This document shows, piece by piece, positions 10,855-22,627 of a DNA stretch of 64,000 nt. The stretch is from Lytechinus variegatus. Its lineage: Eukaryota > Echinodermata > Echinoidea > Temnopleuroida > Toxopneustidae. Positions within the stretch are counted from its first letter, which is position 1. Each line of letters begins with the position of its first letter. The translations under genes were made by a program, and so were the position numbers. Under the pieces are notes generated by a model, which was not told the origin of the DNA, did no database searches, and saw only the letters and a program-made list of their open reading frames with translations. The stretch is from contig NC_054751.1 of assembly GCF_018143015.1 (NCBI RefSeq), positions 26,642,783 to 26,706,782 of the forward strand, given 5' to 3'.

Positions 10855-11902
10855 TTTCTGTCATTTTATTTTATTCTCTGTTTTGTAATATTGATTGACG
10901 GTTTGGTCATTTCAGTGCCTTTCCAAGTTAAATCTTTATTAAACATAATGCTACCACCCCATATAAGATCCCTTTTAAGACCCTTCATTTTAAGACCAAA
11001 AATATACAAATGCAACTAATACTTTTGTGAGAAAATGTCCGATTTGGACGCAGAACTTGGCTGCATTTGAGCAGTGCTCAAATTGTATTCAGTGGCTCTA
11101 AATAGGCATTTTGATACACGTTTTGAGACATCCCCATGCTTGATTTTCCTAATGAAGATGAACTGAAAAAGTAGCTACTTGCATGATTAAAAGAAAGCGG
11201 AGAGAGAGGGGCGTGATTTCGCGGAGTATACAGCAAGTGAACATGTTTGTATTAATTTGATGTCTTTTAATGAAAGCAAACTTTAAGATAGAATTAACCT
11301 TCACTGTGTTGCATCCTCGATGGGATGGAACAAACTTCCTCTCACATTTCGACAATCTCCAACAATAATCGAAATCCGTAAAAAAATTTTTTCTATTTTA
11401 GGCAACAGTTCTGCCTTCAATGTTATATAATAATGTTTTTGTTTGTTTTTGTTTGAGTTAGGTATATTGAAATGATGAGAGCTTTGGGCCATCTTGGAAA
11501 AGTGCGTTATAATGCCGAATGACCAAAACAAGACTGGAGCAAGGGGGAGGGGGAGAGAGAGATGAGAGGGGGGGGGGTAAACAGCCCCTCGATCTTTGTG
11601 CTATACTTTTGTTTTTGTTTTCAAAGTGTATGCAAAGGTGGGGGGCACTTTAAGTTTCAAATTGCCATGACGCCGCAACAGATTGGGCCTATTATTTGGG
11701 CCGAAAAAAACTTACAGGCCTATATTTGTATGAATATTGTTCCATTAAGTGATCATTTTAAAGATGAATTTTAGCCTTGAATTGAAACGGGTGCTTGAGT
11801 AATATACTTGATCGTCCCACCCCTTCCTCAGGTTCTTTCCTGCATTAAAAAAAAATATTACATAATAGTCATACATCCTTTTGTCTTTTATTAATAAAAC
11901 AG

Positions 11903-13855
11903 ATAAATTATGCCTGAGAAGCAGGACACTGTGAAAACCATCACCATGGACAACATCAGTCACGCGAATGTTGATAATAATGACAGATTAAACGCAAGGA
12001 ATATGCAAATAACACAGTCGTTGAGACGAAATGAAGGAGAGGGAAACATTGACAGCGTCCAACTCTCGAGACAGAACAGTAAATCAGTAACGAAGAACGA
12101 ACGGTCAAGCGCCAACTACGATGGATGGGGGCCAGTCTTTAAATCAAGGCGGGATTTCGTCGACATGCATCTTTTTTGATTTCTCGACAACCCAGATTTA
12201 CAACCGGTTGATTTTAAAGCACCAGTTTTTGACAACGAAGACAAATACAATTTAGCAAGTCTTTTGAATAAAGAAAACTGCAATTTTTCGAAGCGTGATG
12301 CCACAAAATGATGGGTACAGAGGAAGGATCCGGCGATGCAGACCAATTCGTACCGTCATCGGAATTGCTTCTACTTCTAGAATGGAAAGAGTTTTAAAGA
12401 TGCAGAAATCAGATCTGACATAATATTCAGACATGAGGTGATGCTGAAAACCATCTATATGCCGCAATATGACGTAGTTACTTGCCTGTGATCTGAACTT
12501 TTTCCTTGATCTCATTTCATGCATGGGGCCATGTATCATTCAAATGAAATTAGTGAAATATAATGGGACAAGTGCATGTTCGTGTATTAGAGAATAATTT
12601 TTACCTTTTCACAAATTTGTATGAATTGAAGGTAAGTTTGAAGAAATGGAGGGATAAATTATTTAATCGCACAGTATTTTAATCTTTTTGACACAATGTG
12701 CATGTAAATATTTCAATGTATTTGCCTATATTAGGCATTTTTAATGCTAACTTGATCTTTTTAGAAACTGTAAGATTAGTTATTTCTACCAAAGGATATG
12801 GACCAAATGATATATAGGACAAGTCATACATGTATATATAGGCCTATATGATATTGCCTTCCAAGTTCCAACAAATTATTGGGACTTTTTGTGAAAGTCA
12901 ATTTCAAGTACTGATACTAATAATATATTCTATGATATTATATTCCATGATAAGTTGCTGCAAAAATAATTCAGTGTTGTGTTAAATGCCACGGACTTCA
13001 ATTGCCAAAAGTCCAGCATGCAGGGACTCCCTGGTATAAGTAATAATAAAAGAATACTTTTTAATTGGGGAATGTTTTGTAGGAAGTTTGCAACAATTTG
13101 ATACATTATCCACTCTCCCCAAAGCTTCTCAACAAAGCTTTTTTATGGATTCAGCCGAATTTGATAGGCAATTTCTGTAATATGAAAAATCAATTCACCG
13201 TAATTTAGAGTATCCTACCAAATACTTGCAATAATTGAACAAAATGTCTTGGAGGTTAACTCCAATTTACACAGTTTTAATGTGTTTTTTAGATGTATAT
13301 AGCAGTCATATTGTTGTCAAACACAGTAAGGTCGTTCAATGGATAGAATGTCAAATATTTTGTTTTAAAAAATCGATTATTCGAAGTAGTGCTAATCGGT
13401 TTTTTTTCAAAGAAATGTTTTAATTTTGAATGACGTGTAAAAGAAATGTGCTAAATACCTTTATGTCCATTTTCTTTTTCATTCGCAATAGGCCTAAAAA
13501 AATACTGAAAATGAAGAATTTATTAATGATTCCAGATTAATCTATAAGAGTAATATTTTATCCTAACGGTGGTATATTCTTAATGTGACTCGAATTGTAT
13601 CCTTCCAAGTATATCCCGTTTTTTTTTTAAAGTAACATGGATCTGTTGGAGTGATTTTTTATTTGTGTTTAAATATATAATTTTGCTTGAATCTTCTCGA
13701 TGTAATTAAGCGCAACTTTCTCTGATCTATTGTTGGAATAAGCTTGTTCATTTATGTACCTACATTAGTCAATGCCTACTTTCAAGCACTATATAAACAG
13801 CGCCATCTTTGATGAAAATTGTACAACTAATAAAGAAAAAATGATATAGCATTCC
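11903..13855 (+). CDS. Candidate coding exon with long 3' UTR (CDS from ATG 11910), unassigned
   Basis: The acceptor AAAACAG ends at 11902. ATG at 11910 opens 89 codons, starting MPEKQDTVKTITMDN, rich in Asn, Asp, Arg and Ser, with no membrane segment, up to TGA at 12177-12179. The same frame then runs on for 42 coding-like codons, including FLDNPDLQPVDFKAPVFDN, to a second TGA at 12306. A taa lies two codons upstream of the ATG, which supports this start in a spliced message. No repeats until AATAAA at 13829, consistent with a 1.5-kb 3' UTR. I recognise no family. It may be a short protein, a gene with a nonsense change, a TGA-recoded protein, or a decayed copy. Confidence 0.4.
13829..13834 (+). 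other. Poly(A) signal AATAAA
   Basis: AATAAA after repeat-free sequence; the best 3' end for the transcript containing the 11903 exon. Confidence 0.4.
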
Positions 13856-14142
13856 TCTTCAGCGTCATCTTCACGACCAGCGCCTTAGCCATCCACATTA
13901 AAATTTCTTACAGCATAATTAATCAATGCATATAGTTTCCATTCAGAGAATTATTTAAAAAACTCAAAATGAAAAAAAATAGTTTATTTGCAAGTAGATA
14001 TCTGATTAGATTTTAATTTATTTTGTAGTTGAACCGAAATGGGAACGTCTATAAATAATCTATTCATAATGTTCTGGTGGTGTTAAGATTACAGAATGAA
14101 TGGAATCAATTACTGATGAACATTTTCCCGATTCGTACACTA

Positions 14143-14356
14143 ACCCTCTGAAAATATAAAATGTTAAATCAACGTTTGAAAGATTGGAGGAGTTACAAAC
14201 TTTCTAGATGTTGTGTTAACAACTTTAAACGGTTCGACTCAACACTTAAAACGTTGAATTCAGCTTTATGCACGTGGTTAGATACATGTATAACATTTGG
14301 GAAAGGTTGTCACTCCAACTGAAAAATGTTGATTGAGCTTTTAATTTTTAGAGTGT
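14143..14356. mobile_element. Foldback MITE
   Basis: The left arm (ACCCTCTGAAAATATAAAAT, then TTAAATCAACGTTTGA and ATTGGAGGAGTTACAAAC) is mirrored by the right arm ending CAATCAACATTTTTCAG and TTTTTAGAGTGT. The arms total about 60 bp each. It resembles the 62834-62981 and 39458-39672 elements in having CTCTAAAAA-type ends. No clear target duplication. Confidence 0.65.
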
Positions 14357-15054
14357 TTTTTAATTCATTTATTTCATTATGACTTGTTTACTTTCATATA
14401 GTCTTTCAATGGTTCTGACGAAATATTCGTAATTGTCTCCATGTAGGTTCCTTTTTCCTTCAATACGATATTTTTAGTCAACGTAGAACGCAGTAAACGG
14501 TTAAATTTCGTTATCACGTCAGAGGCTGCCCCAGTTCCGATTTTTATTTTTCAATATTCTTCTCTTTTTCAAGACTGATTATCACTTAGACCGTCTTTAT
14601 GTCAAAATTATTAAACATCGGAAAGATGTGGTTTCAGGTCATTGCGTGTTCTTTACCCAAATTGTAAGTAAACTCTCCAATTAGGGGTGTCCTTTAATAT
14701 TGATTGGGCGATGATATACTTGAGCTCAACTTCGGGCGTGGGCGACTATTTCGATTTTTTTCCCCTTTCTTTTTATGATGTACGCATTGTGAAGAATTCT
14801 TTCAAATAAAATGTACTATATAAACGATGTGTTCACAAGACAATGTATCATAACGTTTACACACGTGAATAAACTATAAATTATCCCAATATTACTTCTC
14901 TATTCGTTAATGAGTTCATTTATTTACGTTTTACATTAAAATAAGGGTGATGTCGAACAGAAACCAAACCTATACACTTGCATTTATGATTGCATTTATG
15001 AGCACCGAAAATGCGACAGTAATTATTGCATTTGATTCATTTGCAAACGTGTAT

Positions 15055-15305
15055 ATGTATAGGGTATTTGTCCAGCGCACATATCCACCATGTCCACCGG
15101 TGCACAAGGCGCTCCTATGTCGGATGCTTACAGCTCTCTTGGGGAATTACTTCCTGCCGTATCCATTAACCTCACCTGGGTTGAGTTCAGCATTTTTCGG
15201 ATCAATTTCTTGCTGAACGAAATTACGCCATGGCTGCATGGGATTCGAACCCACAAACATCTGTTTTATATTCCGGATACTAATCCAACTGGGCCACAAC
15301 GCCTG
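15055..15305 (-). mobile_element. tRNA-derived SINE, near full length
   Basis: On the - strand the head GGCGTTGTGGCCCAGTTGG has a pol III A-box-like segment, and GGTTCGAATCC about 45 bases later is a B box. The tRNA-unrelated body follows (CATGGCGTAATTTCGTTCAG, then GAACTCAACCCAGGTGAGGT and GGCAGGAAGTAATTCC), ending near GCGCTGGACAAATACC. I recall this body from abundant sea urchin SINEs. The overlapping 60-95-residue frames are artefacts. Confidence 0.85.
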
Positions 15306-15680
15306 TCTTATCGCTTATTGCCAATTTTCTTGGCCCCTAATTTATTGTTGGGGGGTAGGGGATATGCCTCTTGAAAAACAGCAGGACTCGAATCATACAG
15401 CTGCTTTATCCTCAAAACTAAAACAAGGAATCGACTTTCGAATTATTCGATCTGGGTAGCCCCATTTCTTAAACTCAAAGATCGATTGCCATCAATATAA
15501 TATATAATTTAGATAAAGTTTGCAGAATCCCTCATGCGATTGTCCTTTAAAGACATATAAATGCAAATTACACAAATTTAATGAGTTTAAAATAATAAAT
15601 CACGCTCACCTTATTGTTCCCTTGTGGCGCGATGACAAAAAAAGTTTACTCATTATTATGATTGGTATGAATAATCACCA

Positions 15681-15988
15681 CAGGCGATTATCCCAGGGAT
15701 AAAGGGGGATGGTGGGCGGGGACATGTCCCAAGGGGGTCGTCAGGTAATCATCCCCTCGGATTTTAGAGCTTTATTTTTGTTTATTCTATGTGCAACATG
15801 AAATATGAACCAATCACTTCTATATGATTGTTTTTCGACGGAGAGTCTATTTTTGTAGAAAAATTACTATTTTTTTTTTCAATTTAAATTTCGCGACATT
15901 TTTTAAACTCACTCAAAATCTAACTCCGGAACCTCAAATGCAGATTGGGGCCGCCCCATCCCCTCATTAAATAAAATCGCAGCCACTG
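15681..15988. mobile_element. Decayed hAT-like MITE
   Basis: Right end GCAGCCACTG and left end CAGGCGATTATCCC are weakly inverted, with G-rich sequence (GGGGGATGG) inside the left end and CCATCCCC inside the right, as in other MITEs here. No convincing target duplication. Confidence 0.4.
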
Positions 15989-16294
15989 ATATTGCATGTA
16001 TCCTCGAGGTTATCAATGATTATATTCCTTCTGAGACTAATTGAAATGGAGTAAACAACATATTAAGAGAAGGAACCGGGCGATGGAAGATATAAGTTGT
16101 AACATAAGAGAATAGAGATAATGAATGCCGAAGCGTGGATAATGACCCATCATTATATCCAACGAATTGAGCGCCACTATTTACATAATTATCACCACGA
16201 TACTGTCATAATCGTCACCTTCATCATCGTCGTTGTTTTTCTAACAGTCCATATGGAAGCAAAACAGTCTGATAACATAATGATATAATTTTCT

Positions 16295-16665
16295 AGGGGT
16301 TCCTGTGACGAGGAATTGATTCATGACATAAGTGATTTTTTAAGTAAATGTGATCATCGTAATTAGCATAATGAGCTTGTTAGTATAAGGGTAATATATA
16401 TGTATCTGCGAATGTCCATCCAGAACAGCCCCCCCCCAAAAAAAAAAAATGAATAAAGAAATAAATAAAATAAATGAAATAAAATGAAATAAATAATAAA
16501 ATAAAATAAAAATAAAAACAATAATGAATAAAACGTAGATAACGCAGCCATCTATCGTTTTTAGGGCGAGGAATTCGTTTATGTCGTAATTTTTTCCACT
16601 TTAAGCAATGATAGCATTGTATTTCGCAAAATTAGCATAATGAGCTAATTAACATAATAGGTGCA

Positions 16666-16755
<90 letters not shown>

Positions 16756-17345
16756 CTTTGTCAAAGTATTGTCTACAACGGCCAGAAAACATGAATAATG
16801 CATCTATGCTATGGTGACGAAGCATTCATTATTTTATGACATTACTTTTCGCTTTTGATCATAGGCATTATAATGAAAATGAAAGCTAATCAACATAGTA
16901 ATGTGCAATATACAGATTTCTTTGTCAAAGTACTGTTTTACCAAGGCCTGACAACATGAATAATACAACCCTTCTAATTCTTTCTATGTTAAGGAATTTA
17001 TTTACAATACCAAATTTCCCTTTATCTTGACATCTATGTGCAATATATAAATATATATATTCATTTTTTTATTTTATATCAAGAATGAATGAAAACATGA
17101 TTTTTTCAGCTATCCTCTTGTTTTCTATGAAGAGGATATCATTATGACATTATTTTTCCCTTTGAAGGAATGTAGGCATTGTAATTAGCATAATTGGCAT
17201 AATGCGCTAATAGCATAATATATATATTGTTTCTGTCACTGTACTGCTTACAGGGAATTCATTTATGAGTCTAGATTTCATTTTTAATCAATGATAAAGT
17301 TTTAATGAATGTAATTAGCATAATGTACTAAAAAGCCTGAAAATA
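16295..17345. repeat. Degenerate tandem array, unit about 260-290 bp
   Basis: GTAATTAGCATAATGAGC-like blocks recur at about 16361, 16629, 17180 and 17319, each preceded by a GGAATTCATTTATG-like segment. CTTTGTCAAAGTA-TGT-TAC plus an ACATGAATAAT segment occurs at 16757 and 16923. Units are strongly diverged and partly deleted. A pure TA tract interrupts one unit. Confidence 0.6.
16670..16754. repeat. (TA)n microsatellite
   Basis: About 42 uninterrupted TA units inside the degenerate array. Confidence 0.95.
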
Positions 17346-17751
17346 TAAATGATAATTATTTCATACGGCTTTCTTGGCTTTGGTCTTGCAGTTCCTATAG
17401 CTGGAACTGGGGTCATAAATTTATCTCAGTTAAGCGACGAAGAATGTATTGCACCTTACTAGAACACTATGTTGGTGAAAATGGAAACATATATTTTCGA
17501 AAATGAATTTCTGATTTTGAAGAAAGAAAATTCTCAAGGTTGGCAAGGTGGTAACCTAACTTAATTTAGTTCAATACCCATCTAGAACACGAATCAACAA
17601 CAACAAAAAAACAATTGTATTTCACAACTTTTCCAAGTATGAAAACATTCTACTGGACTTTTATCATTTTTAGGTATGCCACCGATACGCTTAAGAAACC
17701 AAAAAAGCTGCAAATTCAATTTCGATCAGATGTCTGAGATATGCAAGATGC

Positions 17752-17880
17752 TCGGAAAAACAATCGGTCTACACCAGACATAGACAGAGCAGTATACCTG
17801 AAGGAAAGGAGCCCCCACACCACCCCCGGTCGAATCAAGAGGTCACCGTCCCTGTCTGGTGTAGCTGTATTTTTCGTTCC
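17752..17880. mobile_element. Short hairpin MITE
   Basis: GGAAAAACAATCGGTCTACACCAGACA at 17754 is mirrored by TGTCTGGTGTAGCTGTATTTTTC at about 17853-17875, giving roughly 25-bp inverted arms around a C-rich centre. No target duplication identified. Confidence 0.55.
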
Positions 17881-18148
17881 TTGACTCTCTTACAAATGTC
17901 ACTGTATTACTCCAAATCTCTCCCCTCCCCTCTCTTTCTTTCTCTCTCTCTCCCTCTATCTTTGTGCATGCATCTATCCAGCAATCTATCGGTCCAAGGA
18001 TTCAATTCGCATCAATAGATCTCTCTTCTCGCTTTCATTTTTTTTGGATCTCACTCTCATCTTTTTATTTTCTTGTAATCTCTGCCCAATCTCTCTCCAT
18101 TTTCGATTTCTTTTTATAGTCTCTTTCCTCTTTTCCACTCCCCTTCCT

Positions 18149-18617
18149 TTAAAAGAGAAGTTCACATTGAAGAAAAGTTGAATGTAAAAATAGCAGAAAA
18201 ATTATTTTTAAAAGTATTGGTGAAGGTTTGAGGAAAATCCATTAAAGATTAAGAAAGTTATTAGAATGTCAAGTTTTGGTTTTGTGACGTCATTAATATT
18301 ATGTAATATAGAATGCATAATTTATTTCAATGTCTCGTGGTGACCTATTTTTGTTTTCTTTTTAGAAAAGACTTTGTAATGATTTTTCTATTGATATACT
18401 GAATGTGCAGTAAAACCATTTTCAATTTTCTGAAAAAACGACATTTCATTGATTTTTTTTATCATACCGTATGTGGAAAACTGCTCGCATATGACGTCAC
18501 AAATCAAATAATTGTTTTCTTCTTTGATGGATTTTCTTCAAACCTTCGGCAATATCTATTATTATTTTTTCTGCTATTTTTGCAATAAACTTTTTGTCAG
18601 GGTGAATTTCCCCTTAA
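18149..18617. mobile_element. TTAA-flanked long-TIR element (family 3)
   Basis: TTAA at 18149 and 18614. Left AAGAGAAGTTCAC with AAAAATAGCAGAAAAA is mirrored at the right by TTTTTCTGCTATTTTTG and GTGAATTTCCCC. TTTTGTGACGTCA and TGACGTCACAAA blocks mirror each other inside. Another copy lies at 58373-58846 and a half copy at about 23962. Confidence 0.82.
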
Positions 18618-19927
18618 ACCCTTCACTCTGAAGGAATAGAATGACTTGAATGTATCTTAAACATTTACCCACAAGGGCAAAGTTGATACAAAAAAATTAA
18701 TATACCCAAACCAATATAGAAAAAACAATGTGAAATGAAATAGAAAAAAAATGAGCCAATATGCATATTCATATTTTTTTACCTTTGTCATTTTTATTTC
18801 AATAAGTTAGAATCTCCCCTCTCCTTCCTCGTTACCATTCTTATACAGCAAACGTGGAAGCTGGAACGCCATATACGCCCCGGCACATACATACATACTA
18901 TAATTGTGTTCAATAAATATTTTTTTTTCATTCATGGCAAGAAATTTTTTTTTGAAACGCTTGCACTGTAAAATTTACATTCAATAAATAAATAGTGTGA
19001 ATGGCATACATAAATACGAATACAATATACATTACAAAAAACTTGTCGCAAAAATTCAGAATAAATACCGATGTAATTCGAACTAAAATCTTCCCTGTTT
19101 TATCCGATTAAAAGGTGTTTTTAAGCACGACCTGAATACAATATCGGTTTGGTAACTCGAGCATAATGAATACATTAACTCACATAAAATATAAACTGAT
19201 GGGAGTAAACATCTAAGGTTAATCATGATATTTCAATAACGTTTACTTTCTACTGTGTAAAACTCGTTTACGAGAAATGAAAGAGAAAGCTAAATGCCGA
19301 GCCAGTTCCAAAGAAACGCTTATTCATTATGAATGACGTAGGTTGTAGGTTGATATAATTATATGATGAGAGTAATAAACAAGATTTTGATATGAATATA
19401 ATACGGAATCTTCAAAGTCATTAGCATTTAATTGAAAGAAAATCTCATATAAGATACAAGATTATTCACCAATGATTTTAAAATAAATCATATTTGATAC
19501 TGTTCTGCTTTTAAATTTAACCTAAATCATAAAGTGTTCGAATAGGTTTGTTGTGTTTCTGATGCAAAATGCCTTCTGTCGGGAACAGCATGAAGTACTT
19601 CAGTATATATTCTATTGCCTGACACAATTTTTCAGAGTGGATACAAAGTTATAATTGAAAAGTGGTTGCATATTGGCATTGCACATAAATGTTTATCATA
19701 AAATAAATTGTTGATTGAAGAAAAGCAACAGTCACATACCCGTCTTCTATCAATCAAATTTAACCATCATTTTATCTAAGAAGATACGAATTTATTGACA
19801 TTGTCTATTTTTGAAAATAACATTTAAATGGTTATCGCAATATATTATTTTGTTCTTCAAGTTATGAATCCAACCAATCTAATCAATTTGCTCACAAATA
19901 CTGTTACCATTATGGTACACGGTATTG

Positions 19928-20049
19928 GCGACGACGACGATGATGATGATGGTGGTGGTGATGATGATGATGATGTTGGTGATGATGGTGGTGCTAGTGA
20001 TGATATGATGATGATGTTGTTGTTGATGATGATGATGATGATGATGATG
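19928..20049. repeat. (GAT)n/(GGT)n microsatellite
   Basis: Imperfect GAT and GGT trinucleotide runs over about 120 bp, open in several frames on both strands. Confidence 0.9.
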
Positions 20050-20938
20050 GAGAATAACAAAAAACGGACAAAAGATAATGGAAGAGAAGAAAATGAAGGA
20101 AAACTAGAAAACGTATGACAAATACGATAAAATTAATATCAAGAAGACTGGAGAAAAATAGATAGAAAATGGAAATAAGGGAGAGTGAGCAATAAGTACA
20201 ATTTGAATGAAAGAGTATCAAGATTTCTAAATTCGGTCACAAGATAAAATATTTTTTTTTAAATATCAATAATGCCAAAATGAACAGAAATGAGGCATAG
20301 AAACCCCTAATGCTAGTTATTCAAGTGAAACTGAAAAGGCAGATATGCTAATTATTTATTTGAATTGAATGAAATGTTATTTTGAAATAATAATCATAAG
20401 CTTACAATCATACATCTATCTTTTCCGAGAACTGCATGGCTCTCAAATATTAATACATACATATAGCACTGGAAACAATGAAAGACTCGACTTTCAACTC
20501 AACCAGTATCCATATCAAAATTACCAGAAATAATATATTAATGACTGTCCTGTTTAATCATCTGTTATGATTTTAAATTATATACTCTTTACATATCAAC
20601 ACTTCTGCTTATACAAACGGAAGTCATTACTTATTTTGGATAGTCTTGGGTTAGTAAACATCACCTGTATCGAAAGATTATTGATTCTCAGAGATGATAA
20701 AAAAGTCAAATCTCTGTGGTAGCAAATTGTCAGGGTGGTCGAAATTGCTACTTAAATATTCCCTTGTCCTAAAAATAAATAGAAAAGGATATCAACTCAA
20801 TTCCTGCGACGTAAAAACATGAAAAGGAATGCAGTGGATAACTTTGACCCTCGTCAGTTGGTCACATAAATATTGTGCATTGTAAAAAGGCTAATAATTA
20901 TGATTCATTGTATGTTTAGGCTGATTTTGTTAACACTC

Positions 20939-21107
20939 CCATGAATTATTTTGGCAAGAAAACAGACAACCTGAATTGGGGTTAAATTGTGATTAACACA
21001 CATTGTGCGTAGCTCACCTTTTACACTGTGGATAGTCAAATCATCCACATGAATTATTTTGGCAAGAAAACAGAAAACCTGAATTTGGTAAGTTGTGATG
21101 TTTACAT
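20939..21107. repeat. Two-copy direct duplication, ~110-bp period
   Basis: CATGAATTATTTTGGCAAGA followed by AAACAGA-AACCTGAATT occurs at about 20939 and 21049 with few mismatches. Confidence 0.75.
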
Positions 21108-21429
21108 CGTTTACATATTTATGCTGTTTTAACATATAAAGGCATGTGCGACTTATTCGTCCGCTTATTTTCATATCAGCTACGTGCATAAGTCAAGTGT
21201 GCTGTTTAATCCAACTCTGAAATATTTGACATCACCAAAAACATTAATTGCTTTCAAAAATTTCATACAAGTATTACACGCATTCTTTAAATAACATTTT
21301 CATCAATAATCATTATATACATCAGTCTTTCGATTTATTCATTTTTATATAAATAACGGTGAAGAGTATCAAAAATAAACTGGAATGCTTTCAAAACAAA
21401 ATGGCGGGCATGATGATAAAGTATGTGCG

Positions 21430-21650
21430 TGGAATCCATTGGTTATGATCCAACCAGCGCCGCTGCTAAGTGTGATTGTGGATTTAACTCACACTCGCAC
21501 CCGACGCGCACACTTCTCGTTACCACTTCCCAATGTTCGACGTACCGCCGTCCGCCCGTCGCACTCCTTTGGGGCGCGCACTCATCCGTTCTTCTGAGCA
21601 TGCTCAGTTCAAAAGTTCGATCTGCGCATCTTCCAGTACCTGTAATGTAT
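21430..21650. promoter_or_regulatory. GC/CpG-rich island, possible promoter
   Basis: The most CpG-dense stretch in this neighbourhood, with CGACGTACCGCCGTCCGCCC, a CCAATG box on the + strand and the perfect 14-bp palindrome CTGAGCATGCTCAG near 21594. It lies downstream of the prohormone gene. No exon was found in it. It could instead be an unrecognised repeat. Confidence 0.3.
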
Positions 21651-22501
21651 GAAAAAGAAAAATATATATATACACAATTGAAGTAAACATATTATTAATC
21701 TCATTAATAAAATACTACAAACAATTTGCCGATATGAGGAAGTAGGCTAAACCCAGAGCAGAATTGTACTCAGTCTATTTATTATTGGGGAGACAAAATA
21801 TGCTAGTCTTGTCATTGAATCCAACGCATTATAAGCGCAAAAAAGAAAAAAAAAAGAATTAATCATAAAAGCACCCGCAGTGATTAATTGTGCACGGAAT
21901 TGAGCACGTGTACAAACACAGAAATATGTTGTATATGTATTGTATTTGAATGTCACAAATGTAGTGACCGTAAATCCCTGATCCGACAGATACTCAGCTG
22001 ACCTTTATATAGGATTTTGCACTCCCTTTTGATAATGGTGTGACTATAAGAATACTATACATTTAAATTGTTCCCTGAAATTTCACTCAAATTCCATTCT
22101 GTTGGAAAGGTAAAATGAATATATCACATGGATCCGACTTTTGTCTCATACAATATATAAATTTGCAGATCATATCTTTTAAACCCTGTCATCTTACAGT
22201 AGGCCTGAATTTAATCTTTTAAATCAATATGTCTCAAAATTATATTATTTTGCAGAAATTTTTGTCTAAAGAATAATGCTAAATCAGTTCGTTTGTGCCT
22301 TCAATAGTTGTGGAAAAGATGGTGCTTGATTCATTTATCTTGCATACAATGCCCATATTCATATCTTATTCTGCTTGATTTCATTCCTGATCTCATTACA
22401 AGCTTTCACAAGAGATATAGAAGGTGTCGAGGAGGTCTCGATGGGATTGGTAGCGATGAAAGATACTAATGATATCATTCCGGCTATTAAACTGGCCCTT
22501 C

Positions 22502-22627
22502 TCAAAACCCATCTTCACGCATGACTGAGCACGCATCTTCGATCTCCCCGTCAGATGCGAATCTGCTATGGAGGTACCGTTTTATGCCACCACAATGGAA
22601 CCTCAAAACATTGTTATTAATATAAGA
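22502..22627 (-). CDS. Prohormone terminal exon
   Basis: Starts after the excellent acceptor CTTTGCGATATTGCAG in phase 0 and gives 41 residues: SYINNNVLRFHCGGIKRYL, then HSRFASDGEIEDACSVMRED and GF, then TGA. VLRFHC recalls noggin VLRWRC, and DACSVMRED recalls the PTTH end ACLCTRD, except that the second Cys of the usual C-x-C is Val here. Confidence 0.65.
   Translation of the reverse strand, partial: SYINNNVLRFHCGGIKRYLHSRFASDGEIEDACSVMREDGF

Larger units (their letters stand above)
18620..21430. other. AT-rich DNA without gene; two small repeats
   Basis: Apart from the GAT tract (19928-20049) and the duplication at 20939-21107, I see only AT-rich sequence with no spliced exon. The 96-residue Asp/Met frame is the GAT tract translated. 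Confidence 0.5.

Noticed and set aside
15090-15459. Overlapping 60-94-codon frames
   Set aside because: They lie on the opposite strand of a tRNA-derived SINE.
19828-20118. 96-codon Asp/Met-rich frame and the Ser/Ile frame opposite
   Set aside because: Both are translations of a GAT/GGT microsatellite; no splice or poly(A) support.
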